64,000 bases of DNA, from contig NZ_JBDUUH010000008.1 in the NCBI RefSeq assembly GCF_039939195.1, forward strand, positions 124,001 to 188,000. The letters are read 5' to 3'. The position numbers were made by a program, and so were the translations under genes. The notes below the pieces were generated by a model, which had not been told where the DNA came from, did no database searches, and worked only from the letters and a program-made list of their open reading frames with translations. This DNA comes from Foliimonas ilicis. GTDB taxonomy: Bacteria; Pseudomonadota; Alphaproteobacteria; Rhizobiales; Rhizobiaceae. This document shows, piece by piece, positions 8,456 to 17,039 of the stretch (positions within the stretch are counted from its first letter, which is position 1; each line of letters starts with the position of its first letter).

Positions 8456-9493
8456 ATGCCAAAAAACACGGTTTTTCCGGTGGTTCCTGAAGTCTCTCGC
8501 CGTACTATTCTCAAAGCTGCCGGAGCCAGTGCTCTCTTGGCGGGCACCGCCGCTTTTCCCGTACGGCTTTTCGCGCAGGAAAAGCTGAAAGTTGCGGCCG
8601 TCTACACCGTCCCGGTCGAGCAGCAATGGGTCAGCCGCATCCATAAGGCCGCGAACACCGCGAAGGAACGCGGCGACATCGAATATGTCTATTCGGAAAA
8701 CACGACCAACAACGACTATGAGCGCGTCATGCGCGAATATGCCGAGGCGGGCTACAAGCTCATCCTCGGCGAAGTCTTCGGCGTGGAAGAGGCAGCGCGT
8801 GCCGTGGCGCGCGACTATCCCGACGTTGCATTCCTGATGGGTTCGAGCTTCAAGCCGGACGAGGCCGTGCCGAATTTCGCACCCTTCGACAATTACATTC
8901 AGGACGCCTCTTACCTCACCGGCATCATCGCGGGCGCGATGACCAAATCGAAGAATATAGGCATGGTCGGCGGCTATCCGATCCCGGAAGTGAACCGCCT
9001 GATGCACGCCTTCATGGCAGGCGTGAAGGAGTCCGCGCCGGACACGAAGTTCCAGGTGTCCTTCATCGGTTCATGGTTCGATCCGCCCAAGGCCAAGGAA
9101 ACCGCCTTCGCGCAGATCGATGGCGGCGCCGACATTCTCTACGCTGAGCGCTTCGGCGTCTCTGATGCCGCGAAGGAAAAGGGCGTGCTGGCAATCGGCA
9201 ACGTCATCGACACGCAGTCCGATTATCCCGAAACGGTCGTCGCGTCAGCGCTTTGGCATTTCGAGCCGACGCTCGACAAGGCGATTGCCGAAGTGAAGGC
9301 AGGCAAGTTCAAGGCTGCCGATTACGGCGTCTATTCCTTCATGAAAGAAGGCGGCTGCACGCTTGCACCGCTTGGCACGTTCGAAGGCAAAGTGCCGGAC
9401 GAGGTGAAGGCCAAGGTCGCCGAGAAGGAAAAGGCGATCAAGGACGGCAGTTTCGTCGTTGAAGTGAACGACGAAGAGCCGAAGTCGAGCTAA
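8456..9493 (+). CDS. BMP-family ABC transporter substrate-binding protein
   Basis: A 345-residue periplasmic binding protein of the basic membrane protein/PnrA family, which usually binds nucleosides or related compounds. The N-terminus has a twin-arginine-type signal (SRRTILKAAGAS then a hydrophobic stretch) ending before QEKLKVAAV. The start at 8456 has AGAGG 8 bases upstream. It opens the rightward operon of one ATPase, two permeases and an amidohydrolase, downstream of operator 2. Ligand identity is unknown; nucleoside or nitrogen-containing ring compounds are suggested by the family and by the linked deaminase-like enzyme. Confidence 0.88.
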   Translation: MPKNTVFPVVPEVSRRTILKAAGASALLAGTAAFPVRLFAQEKLKVAAVYTVPVEQQWVSRIHKAANTAKERGDIEYVYSENTTNNDYERVMREYAEAGYKLILGEVFGVEEAARAVARDYPDVAFLMGSSFKPDEAVPNFAPFDNYIQDASYLTGIIAGAMTKSKNIGMVGGYPIPEVNRLMHAFMAGVKESAPDTKFQVSFIGSWFDPPKAKETAFAQIDGGADILYAERFGVSDAAKEKGVLAIGNVIDTQSDYPETVVASALWHFEPTLDKAIAEVKAGKFKAADYGVYSFMKEGGCTLAPLGTFEGKVPDEVKAKVAEKEKAIKDGSFVVEVNDEEPKSS

Positions 9494-9502
9494 AAGCTGC
9501 GC

Positions 9503-9647
9503 TGGCCTCTCCCCTTGTGGGAGAGGCCGGATTGCCCGAGCCGCGCAGCGGCGAGAATGGCAATCCGGGTGAGGGGTTTGCTGGTCAACACCCCTCATCC
9601 GACTTCGCTTCGCTCAGCCACCTTCTCCACAAAGGGAGAAGGAAGGA
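9503..9647. repeat. Compound palindromic repeat, family B copy 1
   Basis: A hairpin GGCCTCTCCCC...GGGAGAGGCC is followed by an arm pair GGATTGCC/GGCAATCC and then CCCCTCATCCG...CACCTTCTCC with AGGGAGAAGG. Related copies are at 11188 and 20121. It fills the gap between the BMP gene and its ATPase. Confidence 0.8.
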
Positions 9648-9659
9648 ACCTAAACGCCC

Positions 9660-11180
9660 ATGACGTCCACTCCCGTTCTCCGCCTCGAAGGCATCACCAA
9701 GCGATTTGGCCAGATGACGGCCAATGACGGCATCTCTTTTTCCCTGAAAAAGGGCGAGGTCATTGCGCTGCTTGGCGAAAACGGCGCGGGCAAAACCACG
9801 CTGATGAACATCCTGTTCGGGCATTATGTGGCCGATGCGGGAAGTGTCGAAGTGTTTGGTAAGTCTCTGACGCCGGGCGACCCACGCGCCGCACTCGATG
9901 CGGGCGTCGGTATGGTTCATCAGCACTTCACGCTGGCAGACAATATGACCGTATTCGAAAACATCGCGCTCGGCACGCAAAAGCTTTTCAGCCCAAGCCT
10001 CGACCGGGGAGGGGCGAAGAAACGCATCCGCGAAATCGCCGAAAGTTTCGGGCTGGCGGTCGATCCCGATGCTTTGGTTGGTTCGCTTTCGGTCGGCGAG
10101 CGTCAGCGCGTAGAAATCCTCAAGGCGCTCTACCGCGACGCGCGTATTCTGATCCTCGACGAGCCGACCGCGGTTTTGACGCCTTCCGAAACGGATGCAC
10201 TGTTTCGCACTCTCAAGCTTCTTGTCGCGGAAGGGCTGTCGATCATCTTCATCTCGCACAAGCTGCATGAAGTCATGGCGGTCAGCGATCGCGTGCTGGT
10301 TCTGCGCGCCGGAAAGCTGGTTGGCGAGCGCGAAACGAAAGGCTCCAGCCGCGCCGAACTCGCCGAGCTTATGGTCGGACAGGAAGTGGCCGCCGCAGAG
10401 GTGTCGCCCGTCAACACCCGCGCGCCGCTGCTGGTACTCGAAAACGTCTCGACATCCGGTTCAGGCGTCGCACTTGATGATCTGTCGCTCAAACTGCGCG
10501 GCGGCGAGATCACCGGTCTGGCGGGCGTATCGGGCAATGGTCAGGCAACGCTGGCGGCACTCATTGCAGGAACCTTGCAGCCGAGTGCCGGTCAAATGCG
10601 TATTGCGGACACTGATGTCGGCGACTGGTCGCCGCGCGTGGCACTCGCGCAGGGCATTGCGCGCATCCCGGAAGACCGTCACGCCGTCGGCACGATCGGC
10701 GATATGAGCGTGACCGAGAATGTCATCGCCGAGCGCTATCGCAGCGAACGCTTCAGCACGCGCGGTTTCCTGAACTGGGCGGAAGCGCGCCGCTTCGCAG
10801 AAGGTCTCATTCGCGACTATGACGTGAAATGCCCGTCGCCCGAAGCGCGCATTCGTCTCCTGTCCGGCGGCAACATGCAGAAGCTGATCCTCGGCCGCGC
10901 GCTCGATCCCGATCCGATCGTCATTCTGGCAAACCAGCCGACGCGCGGTCTCGATGTCGGCGCGGTTTCGTACGTTCATAAGAAATTGCTCGAAGCACGC
11001 GAAAGAGGCGCTGCAATATTGCTGATTTCAGAAGATCTGGAAGAAATTCTGGCACTTTCCGACCGCATTTTCGTGATGTCCCAAGGCAAACTGTCGTCTC
11101 CCTCAGCGCGCGGAGAACGCAGCATCCGCCAGCTCGGGGAATTGATGGCCGGTAATGGTGAGGGTGAGAAGGCAGCGTGA
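9660..11180 (+). CDS. ABC transporter ATP-binding protein, double-domain (RbsA/YufO type)
   Basis: A 506-residue protein with two fused ATPase domains, as in ribose and BMP nucleoside importers. Domain 1 (residues ~5-240) has Walker A GENGAGKTT, signature LSVGERQRVEI, Walker B ILILDEP and switch His in ISHKLHE. Domain 2 (~255-500) has a degenerate Walker A, SGNGQAT, and signature LSGGNMQK; the weak second site is normal in this family. It energises the permeases encoded downstream. It is the second gene of the BMP operon and is separated from both neighbours by palindromic repeats. Confidence 0.9.
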   Translation: MTSTPVLRLEGITKRFGQMTANDGISFSLKKGEVIALLGENGAGKTTLMNILFGHYVADAGSVEVFGKSLTPGDPRAALDAGVGMVHQHFTLADNMTVFENIALGTQKLFSPSLDRGGAKKRIREIAESFGLAVDPDALVGSLSVGERQRVEILKALYRDARILILDEPTAVLTPSETDALFRTLKLLVAEGLSIIFISHKLHEVMAVSDRVLVLRAGKLVGERETKGSSRAELAELMVGQEVAAAEVSPVNTRAPLLVLENVSTSGSGVALDDLSLKLRGGEITGLAGVSGNGQATLAALIAGTLQPSAGQMRIADTDVGDWSPRVALAQGIARIPEDRHAVGTIGDMSVTENVIAERYRSERFSTRGFLNWAEARRFAEGLIRDYDVKCPSPEARIRLLSGGNMQKLILGRALDPDPIVILANQPTRGLDVGAVSYVHKKLLEARERGAAILLISEDLEEILALSDRIFVMSQGKLSSPSARGERSIRQLGELMAGNGEGEKAA

Positions 11181-11187
11181 ATATGAA

Positions 11188-11309
11188 CACCCCTCATCCG
11201 CCTTCACTTCGTTCAGGCACCTTCTCCCGCAAGGGGAGAAGGGAATGCGCTCTTCCTTCTCCCCTTGTGGGAGAAGGTGGCCTCGCGCAGCGAGGTCGGA
11301 TGAGGGGTG
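11188..11309. repeat. Palindromic repeat, family B copy 2
   Basis: Near-perfect inverted repeat of about 120 bases. The left arm CACCCCTCATCCGCCTTCAC leads through CACCTTCTCCC. The right arm runs GGGAGAAGGTGG to GGATGAGGGGTGC. It lies between the ATPase gene and the first permease gene, and a spurious in-frame GTG occurs at its right edge. Confidence 0.85.
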
Positions 11310-11333
11310 CGCGACCAAACGCAAGGCTTGCAT

Positions 11334-12383
11334 ATGCGGCTTGAAGCAAAACCTGCACCCTCGCTCGGCGTGACATTGTTGTTTCCACTGGCGGCCATCG
11401 CTGTCACGCTGGTCATCATTTCGCTATTGGTTCTGGCAGCGGGCGCGTCACCATTCTCGGTATTCTATCTCGTCGCGAAAGGCGCGGCAGGTTCGCAATT
11501 TGCCCTGCTCGAAACGCTCACCCGCGCGACGCCTCTGATTTTCACTGGCCTCGCAGTCGCGGTCGCCTTTCGCGCCAAGCTCTGGAACATCGGGGCCGAG
11601 GCACAGCTCTATATCGGTGGCGTCGTGACGGTAGTGCTGGGCACCGGTGCGTTGCCGCTGCCGTCGATCATCCTGATCCCGCTTATAATGCTGGCAGCAA
11701 TGGCTGCCGGCGCGCTTCTTCTGCTCGGGCCTGCCTTTTTGAAAACGCGGTTCGGCGTCGATGAAGTGGTGACGACTCTGCTGCTCAATTTCATCGTTCT
11801 TCTCTTCGTCTCTATGCTTCTCGAAGGTGTGCTTAAAGACCCGATGGGCCTCGGCTGGCCGCAATCTTCGCGGGTCATCGCCGATGCGCAGCTTCCGCGT
11901 GTAATTCAGGGAAAGCGCCTGCATTTCGGCTTCATCATTGCGCTGGTCGCAGCGGTTGCGATGTGGATCGTCATGAAAAAAACGGTGCTCGGCTACGAAA
12001 TGCGTGCTGTCGGCCACAATCCCGAAGCCGCGCGCTTTGCCGGCATTCCGGTCAACCGCGTATTGATGAAAACGGCGCTGCTTTCGGGCGGGCTTGCGGC
12101 ACTGGCGGGCTTCTCCGAAGTCGCCGGGCTCAAGGGAAACCTGACGCTCGATCTGTCTCCGGGCTTTGGTTACACCGGCATCGTCGTTGCCATGCTGGCC
12201 ATGCTCAACCCGCTCGGCGTCATCGCATCGGCGATTTTCGTCGCGGGCATTTTCGTCGGCGCGGATGCCATGAGCCGCACCGCGGGCGTGCCGAGCTACA
12301 TTGCGCAAGTCATGGTCGCTACGTCGCTCCTGACCATGGTCGTCGCGATCCTGCTGACGCGCTTCAAAGTTAAGTGGAGGTAG
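11334..12383 (+). CDS. ABC transporter permease, BMP/nucleoside type (first)
   Basis: A 349-residue inner-membrane permease of the BPD-type-2 (RbsC/YufP) family with about ten hydrophobic segments. The conserved region MRAVGHNPEAARFAGI, typical of the cytoplasmic coupling loop, is present near residue 222. I start at the ATG at 11334 because AAGG lies 7 bases upstream. An in-frame GTG at 11307 lies inside the repeat and is unlikely. It pairs with the permease at 12598, which has a different sequence, so the channel is probably a heterodimer. Confidence 0.88.
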   Translation: MRLEAKPAPSLGVTLLFPLAAIAVTLVIISLLVLAAGASPFSVFYLVAKGAAGSQFALLETLTRATPLIFTGLAVAVAFRAKLWNIGAEAQLYIGGVVTVVLGTGALPLPSIILIPLIMLAAMAAGALLLLGPAFLKTRFGVDEVVTTLLLNFIVLLFVSMLLEGVLKDPMGLGWPQSSRVIADAQLPRVIQGKRLHFGFIIALVAAVAMWIVMKKTVLGYEMRAVGHNPEAARFAGIPVNRVLMKTALLSGGLAALAGFSEVAGLKGNLTLDLSPGFGYTGIVVAMLAMLNPLGVIASAIFVAGIFVGADAMSRTAGVPSYIAQVMVATSLLTMVVAILLTRFKVKWR

Positions 12384-12392
12384 GCATGGAGT

Positions 12393-12565
12393 TCTACGTT
12401 GCCCCCCTCTGTCCTGCCGGACATCTCCCCCACAGGTGGGTAGATTGGCAGTTTCACCTTCGGCCTCCATCTTTCAACGGTGGTTATTGGCTAGGACGGC
12501 TGCGACATCCGATCTCCCCCCTCGTGGGGGAGATGTCCGGCAGGACAGAGGGGGGCAACGTAGAG
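12393..12565. repeat. Long intergenic palindrome, family A copy 2
   Basis: Arms TCTACGTTGCCCCCCTCTGTCC and the returning complement ending CAACGTAGAG enclose a ~65-base core beginning GGCAGTTTCAC. It separates the two permease genes of the BMP operon. Confidence 0.85.
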
Positions 12566-12597
12566 CTCGAACCTCTCCACCTATTGGTGCGAAACCT

Positions 12598-13542
12598 ATG
12601 ATGGACGCGTTCGACATCCTCTTCACCGCATCCTTCTGGTTGGCCGCGATCCGCATAGCTTCGCCGCTGATCTTCGCGACGATGGGCGAGCTGATCTGCG
12701 AGCGTGCGGGCGTGCTCAATCTCGGCATCGAAGGCATCATGACAGTTGGCGCGTTCGCGGGCTGGTTCACCGTCTATTCGGGCGGCGATCTCTGGACTGG
12801 CGTGGCGATTGCCGCACTTGCGGGCGCGATGTTCGGCCTGCTTCACGCAACGCTCACCGTGCCGCTCGGCCTCTCGCAGCATGTGGTGGGCATCGGCATA
12901 ACCCTGCTTGCCACCAGCCTGACCTATTTCACCTACCGTCTGGCATTGCCGGAAGTGACGTCGCCGCCGAAGATCGAGCCATTTCAGCCTCTGGCTATCC
13001 CGGGTCTGTCCGACATTCCGATCATTGGCCCGGCGCTCTTCAACCAGACGCCGCTGACCTATCTGGCCTTCGCCACGGTCGCAATCGTGGCTTGGGTGCT
13101 TTACCGCACGCCGCTTGGGCTGGCGGTGCGGGCAGCGGGTGAAAACCCTTCGGCAGTCGAGGCGCAGGGCATCAGCGTCACCGGTATCCGCATCGGCGCG
13201 GTGATGGTCGGCAGCGCGCTTATGGCCATCGGCGGGGCATTCCTGACGATGTCCGCCTTCAACTCGTTCTTCTTCGAGATGATCAACGGACGCGGCTGGA
13301 TTTGCATAGCGCTTGTCGTGTTCGGCTCCTGGCGTCCGGGTAAGGCGCTGATTGGCGCAATTCTCTTTGCCGCATTCGACGCCTATCAGGTGCGCCTGCA
13401 GCAGATTTCCGGCGGCGTCGTGCCTTATCAGATATTCCTGATGATGCCTTACATCCTGTCCATTCTTGCGCTCGTTCTGGTCGCCCGTCGCGCGACTTAC
13501 CCCAAGGCGCTGATGATCCCCTACCAGAAAGGCGAAAGATGA
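12598..13542 (+). CDS. ABC transporter permease, BMP/nucleoside type (second)
   Basis: A 314-residue YufQ-like permease with eight or more hydrophobic segments. The motif GELICERAGVLNLGIEGIM near residue 28 is diagnostic for the second permease of BMP-type nucleoside importers. The start is one of two adjacent ATGs (12598 or 12601); the ribosome site is weak, perhaps because the repeat has displaced it. The stop overlaps the amidohydrolase start by ATGA, so transporter and enzyme are translationally coupled. Confidence 0.88.
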   Translation: MMDAFDILFTASFWLAAIRIASPLIFATMGELICERAGVLNLGIEGIMTVGAFAGWFTVYSGGDLWTGVAIAALAGAMFGLLHATLTVPLGLSQHVVGIGITLLATSLTYFTYRLALPEVTSPPKIEPFQPLAIPGLSDIPIIGPALFNQTPLTYLAFATVAIVAWVLYRTPLGLAVRAAGENPSAVEAQGISVTGIRIGAVMVGSALMAIGGAFLTMSAFNSFFFEMINGRGWICIALVVFGSWRPGKALIGAILFAAFDAYQVRLQQISGGVVPYQIFLMMPYILSILALVLVARRATYPKALMIPYQKGER

Positions 13543-14816
13543 GTTTCGACATTATCCTGCGTGGCGGCATTCTGCCTGATGGCGCTGTCGCCGATATAGG
13601 AATCCGTGGAGACAAGATCGCCGCCATCGAACCGAAGATCGAAGCGGAAGCCGGCACGATTGTCGATGCGACCGGAAATCTGGTTTCGCAGCCATTCGTC
13701 GATCCGCATTTTCACATGGATGCGACGCTGTCTTACGGGCTCCCGCGCATCAATGCGTCTGGCACATTGCTCGAGGGCATCGCGCTTTGGGGCGAACTCA
13801 AGCCTTTACTTACCCATGAAGCGGTGAAGCAGCGCGCGCTGGATTACTGCGATTGGGCCGTCTCGATGGGCCTGCTGGCAATCCGCACCCATGTCGATAC
13901 CTGCGATGATCGGCTTCTGGCGGTCGAGGCTCTGCTTGAAGTGAAGAAGGAGGTCGCGCCCTATATCGATCTGCAACTCGTCGCTTTTCCCCAGGATGGG
14001 CTTTATCGCGATCCGACCGCGCGCGAAAACACCATTCGTGCGCTGGATATGGGTGTTGATATCGTCGGCGGCATTCCGCATTTCGAGCGCACAATGGCTG
14101 ACGGCACGCGGTCGGTGACCGATCTCTGCGAGATCGCTGCGGAGCGCGGCTTGATGGTCGATCTGCATTGCGACGAAACGGACGATCCGCATTCGCGCCA
14201 TATCGAGCAGCTTGCGTATGAGACGCAGCGTCTCGGGCTGCAGGGCAGGGTGGCCGGATCGCACCTCACATCGATGCACTCGATGGACAATTACTACGTC
14301 TCGAAACTGATCGCGCTGATTGCCGAAGCCGATGTCTCCGTCATACCCAATCCGCTGATCAACATCATGCTGCAAGGCCGCCACGACACTTACCCGAAGC
14401 GGCGCGGCATGACGCGCGTGCCCGAAATGATCAAGGCAGGCATTCGTGTCGGCTTCGGTCAGGATTGCGTGCTCGATCCTTGGTATTCGCTGGGCACCGC
14501 CGACATGCTGGACGTCGCCTTTATGGGGCTGCATATCGCGCAGATGTCGAGCCCGCAAGATATGCGCCGGTGCTTCGATATGGTCACCAAGGTCAATGCC
14601 GAGATCATGGGCCTCGACAATTACGGTCTGGAAGTCGGCAAGACCGCGAGCCTTGTCGTGCTCGATGCGGGCAACCCGGTCGAGGCGTTGCGACTGCGAG
14701 CGGAGCGCTTGTGCGTCATCGCCAAGGGCAGGATTGTCGCGACGCGAGAGAAGCGCGACACGAGCCTTTCGCTGGCTGGCCGTCCGAAATCGGTCAATCG
14801 TCGGCACGTCACCTGA
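13539..14816 (+). CDS. Amidohydrolase, cytosine-deaminase-like
   Basis: A 425-residue metal-dependent hydrolase of the CodA-like amidohydrolase branch. Metal and catalytic residues are visible: HFH near residue 53 (DPHFHMDA), His-Cys-Asp-Glu in LHCDETDDPHSRH, His in GSHLTSMHS, and Asp in FGQDCVLDPWY. Cytosine deaminase and related enzymes remove ammonia from N-heterocycles; close relatives also act on creatinine-like or aminated rings. Coupling to the BMP importer by ATGA overlap suggests it processes the imported molecule. The reaction is inferred from family only. Confidence 0.87.
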   Translation: MSFDIILRGGILPDGAVADIGIRGDKIAAIEPKIEAEAGTIVDATGNLVSQPFVDPHFHMDATLSYGLPRINASGTLLEGIALWGELKPLLTHEAVKQRALDYCDWAVSMGLLAIRTHVDTCDDRLLAVEALLEVKKEVAPYIDLQLVAFPQDGLYRDPTARENTIRALDMGVDIVGGIPHFERTMADGTRSVTDLCEIAAERGLMVDLHCDETDDPHSRHIEQLAYETQRLGLQGRVAGSHLTSMHSMDNYYVSKLIALIAEADVSVIPNPLINIMLQGRHDTYPKRRGMTRVPEMIKAGIRVGFGQDCVLDPWYSLGTADMLDVAFMGLHIAQMSSPQDMRRCFDMVTKVNAEIMGLDNYGLEVGKTASLVVLDAGNPVEALRLRAERLCVIAKGRIVATREKRDTSLSLAGRPKSVNRRHVT

Positions 14817-14843
14817 CACCATAACAGATTTCATTTTGCCATC

Positions 14844-14854
14844 TGGTCCTACCA
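14844..14854. promoter_or_regulatory. Candidate FadR-type GntR operator 3
   Basis: TGGTCCTACCA in the context ATCTGGTCCTACCAATT has the same flanks as the sites at 8208 and 8282. It lies 59 bases before the start of the second epimerase-like gene, so that gene probably has its own controlled promoter. Confidence 0.7.
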
Positions 14855-14912
14855 ATTCTCTTGCGATAGATTGATCGCAGGAGAAGGCCGCGTTTGCGGT
14901 AAGGGAGGACAA

Positions 14913-15764
14913 ATGAAAATCGGCTTCTGCATGTTTTTGTGGACCACCAGCGTTTCGAAAAAACACGAAAAGCTGCTGATGGACATCAAGGCGACGGGAT
15001 ATGACGGGGTGGAAATCCCGATATTCGAAGGCAAGCCCGACGACTATGCGAGGCTAGGCGCGATGCTCGATCGCATCGGACTCCAGCGCACGGCGGTTTC
15101 GGCCATGGGCGACCCGGCAATGAATTTGATCGGCGCGGATGCGGCCACCCGCAAGGCAGGCATCGACTATATGAAATGGGCAATCGATTGCACGTCGGCC
15201 CTTGGCGCGAAAACGCTGAGCGGTCCGCTGCATTCGACCCTTGGTCAGTTTTCAGGAACGGGTCCGAGCGCTGCAGAGTTCAAACGGTCGATTTCGTCGC
15301 AACGCGCCATCGGCGATCATGCAGGCAAGCAGGGCGTGACCATCGGGCTGGAAGCGCTCAACCGTTTCGAATGCTATCTCGTCAACACGATGGACGCGCT
15401 GGTCGCGCATTTGAAGGATATCGACAATCCGCATATTAAGGCAATGTACGACACGTTCCACGCAAACATCGAAGAGACGGACCCTATCGGTGCGTTCAAG
15501 CGAAACAAGCGCCATATCGCGCATGTGCATATTTCGGAAAACGATCGCGGCGTGCCGGGCAGGGGCAATGTTCCCTGGAAGGAAACCTTCGCGGCCATCC
15601 GCAAGAGCGGCTACGACGATTGGCTGACTATCGAGGCATTCGGGCGCGGCCTGAAGGATCTCGCCGCGGCAACGAAGGTCTGGCGCGATTTCGCCGAAAG
15701 CCCGGAAGCGGTTTACCGTGATGGATTTAAGCATATACGCAAAGGGTGGAAACAGGCGGCTTAG
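14913..15764 (+). CDS. Ketose 3-epimerase-like TIM-barrel isomerase
   Basis: A 283-residue protein of the D-psicose/D-tagatose 3-epimerase family. The catalytic set is recognisable: Glu in LEALNRFECY, Asp and His in MYDTFHANIEE, His and Glu in HVHISENDRG, and Glu in TIEAFG. The start has GGGAGG about 5 bases upstream. It is a distant paralogue of the gene at 7235-8122, and operator 3 precedes it. Together they suggest a pathway handling a keto-sugar or sugar-like moiety. The true substrate is unknown. Confidence 0.88.
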   Translation: MKIGFCMFLWTTSVSKKHEKLLMDIKATGYDGVEIPIFEGKPDDYARLGAMLDRIGLQRTAVSAMGDPAMNLIGADAATRKAGIDYMKWAIDCTSALGAKTLSGPLHSTLGQFSGTGPSAAEFKRSISSQRAIGDHAGKQGVTIGLEALNRFECYLVNTMDALVAHLKDIDNPHIKAMYDTFHANIEETDPIGAFKRNKRHIAHVHISENDRGVPGRGNVPWKETFAAIRKSGYDDWLTIEAFGRGLKDLAAATKVWRDFAESPEAVYRDGFKHIRKGWKQAA

Positions 15765-15765
15765 T

Positions 15766-15853
15766 GGTTGGTGCCTCCTTCGAGGCTCGGCTTCACATCG
15801 CACCTCAGGATGAGGGAGGTGGGCCGATGCTTAGCGCGAAGGATGCACCAACC
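15766..15853. terminator. Inverted repeat between convergent genes, possible bidirectional terminator
   Basis: Arms GGTTGGTGCCTCCTTCG and CGAAGGATGCACCAACC flank about 50 bases with a further CACCTC/GAGGGAGGTG pairing. It exactly fills the space between two convergent stops. There is no clear T-run, so the terminator role is inferred from position. Confidence 0.55.
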
Positions 15854-15861
15854 TCACAAAC

Positions 15862-16215
15862 CTATCCCTGCGAGGCGTTGATCTCCGCCGTGGATTCCCC
15901 GGCAGCAGAACCTTTCCCGCCGGGCGCGCCTGCATTTGCGTGGTCGCCCGCACCAAGCCCCACGCCATCCGGCGCATTGGGGCGGCGAATTTCTTTCGAG
16001 GCGGCAATCACCAGCTCGTCCAGCCCCGCGCCGCCGCTGTCGAGAGTCTCGAACAGATGCCTGCGCATGCGCGGTTCCCAGAATTTGTTGATATGCTCGG
16101 CCACACCGGCAAGCCCTTCCTCGCGCGGCTTGGAATGGAAGAATGTCGCGATCTGATTGGCCATCCGCACGATCTTTTCGATGGTGCTGGCGCGGTGGGT
16201 TTCATCATGCGACAT
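15862..16215 (-). CDS. fdsD: NAD-dependent formate dehydrogenase delta subunit
   Basis: A 117-residue protein resembling FdsD, the small accessory subunit of the soluble NAD-linked molybdenum formate dehydrogenase. The conserved part is KIVRMANQIATFF followed by HINKFWEPRMRRHL. The ATG at 16215 has GGAG upstream and overlaps the end of fdhD by 11 bases. The C-terminal ~35 residues are Gly/Ala-rich and variable. It is the last gene of the fds cluster. FdsD in relatives is needed for assembly of active enzyme together with FdhD. Confidence 0.85.
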   Translation of the reverse strand: MSHDETHRASTIEKIVRMANQIATFFHSKPREEGLAGVAEHINKFWEPRMRRHLFETLDSGGAGLDELVIAASKEIRRPNAPDGVGLGAGDHANAGAPGGKGSAAGESTAEINASQG

Positions 16216-17035
16216 GTCTTGCGGCTCCGGTGGATACCCGTTCGGGGTGTGTAAAAACGTCAAAATCTTCGCCACGCACAAGCGCAATCAGCGTCATGCC
16301 CGCCTCATCGGCCGTTCTGATGGCAAGTGCGGTCGGTGCTGAAACGGCGATAATGAAGGGCGCGCCAATGGCGGCAGTTTTTTGCACCATTTCAACCGAC
16401 ACGCGGCTGGTAACGACGACCGCGCCGCTCGTTCCATCGGTTCCAGTTTTGGCCAGCGCGCCGGCGAGCTTGTCCAGCGCATTATGGCGACCAACGTCCT
16501 CGCGCGCCGCGATTATGCCCCTGCCGGGGATATAAAATCCGGCGGCGTGCACCGCGCCTGTTTCCGCATGAAGCGGCTGTACCTTAGATAGAAGACGAAC
16601 CGCGCTGACGATGTCTGCTGCGTCGAGTGTCAATTTCGACTGGCTGACCTTATCGACGGATCGCATCGCTTCCTCGATGGATTCGATACCGCACAACCCG
16701 CATCCGACAGGTCCGGCCAGCCTGCGGCGACGCGCCTGAAAGCGCGTATTGGCCTTGTCCTTCAGACGAATCTGTATGTCGATACCAGCGCCGTGGTCTT
16801 CGACCTCGATGGCCTCGATTTCCTTTGCCGAGGCAATGATGCCTTCGGTCAGGCTGAAGCCGAGTGCAAAATCCTCAAAGTCCGCGGGCGAGGCCATCAT
16901 CACTGCATGCGTCGTCCCGGCATAGGAGAGTGCCACCGGCGTCTCCTCCGGCACCATGCGGTCGGCGGTTGTGGTTCCGGTTGGACGGTGCGCGAGGCGT
17001 GAGATTTTTGTGATGGCGTCGCGTGAGCGGGTCAT
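16205..17035 (-). CDS. fdhD: Formate dehydrogenase accessory sulfurtransferase
   Basis: A 276-residue FdhD. The family transfers sulfur from IscS to the molybdenum cofactor of formate dehydrogenase. The redox-active cysteines are visible as VGCGLCGIESIEEA (about residue 115). Other family stretches are the GFSLTEGI region and GRHNALDKLAGAL. It follows fdsA, with a family A palindrome between, and overlaps fdsD. Its presence with fdsD in the cluster fits a complete maturation set. Confidence 0.93.
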   Translation of the reverse strand: MTRSRDAITKISRLAHRPTGTTTADRMVPEETPVALSYAGTTHAVMMASPADFEDFALGFSLTEGIIASAKEIEAIEVEDHGAGIDIQIRLKDKANTRFQARRRRLAGPVGCGLCGIESIEEAMRSVDKVSQSKLTLDAADIVSAVRLLSKVQPLHAETGAVHAAGFYIPGRGIIAAREDVGRHNALDKLAGALAKTGTDGTSGAVVVTSRVSVEMVQKTAAIGAPFIIAVSAPTALAIRTADEAGMTLIALVRGEDFDVFTHPERVSTGAARHVA

Positions 17036-17039
17036 GGTG

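Noticed and set aside
8308..8490. 60-codon frame in the divergent intergenic region
   Set aside because: It overlaps the start of the BMP gene, has no ribosome site and lies among the operators.
11188..11309. Repeated sequence considered as a CRISPR array
   Set aside because: It is a single inverted repeat, not regularly spaced direct repeats with distinct spacers; the same holds for the other repeats.
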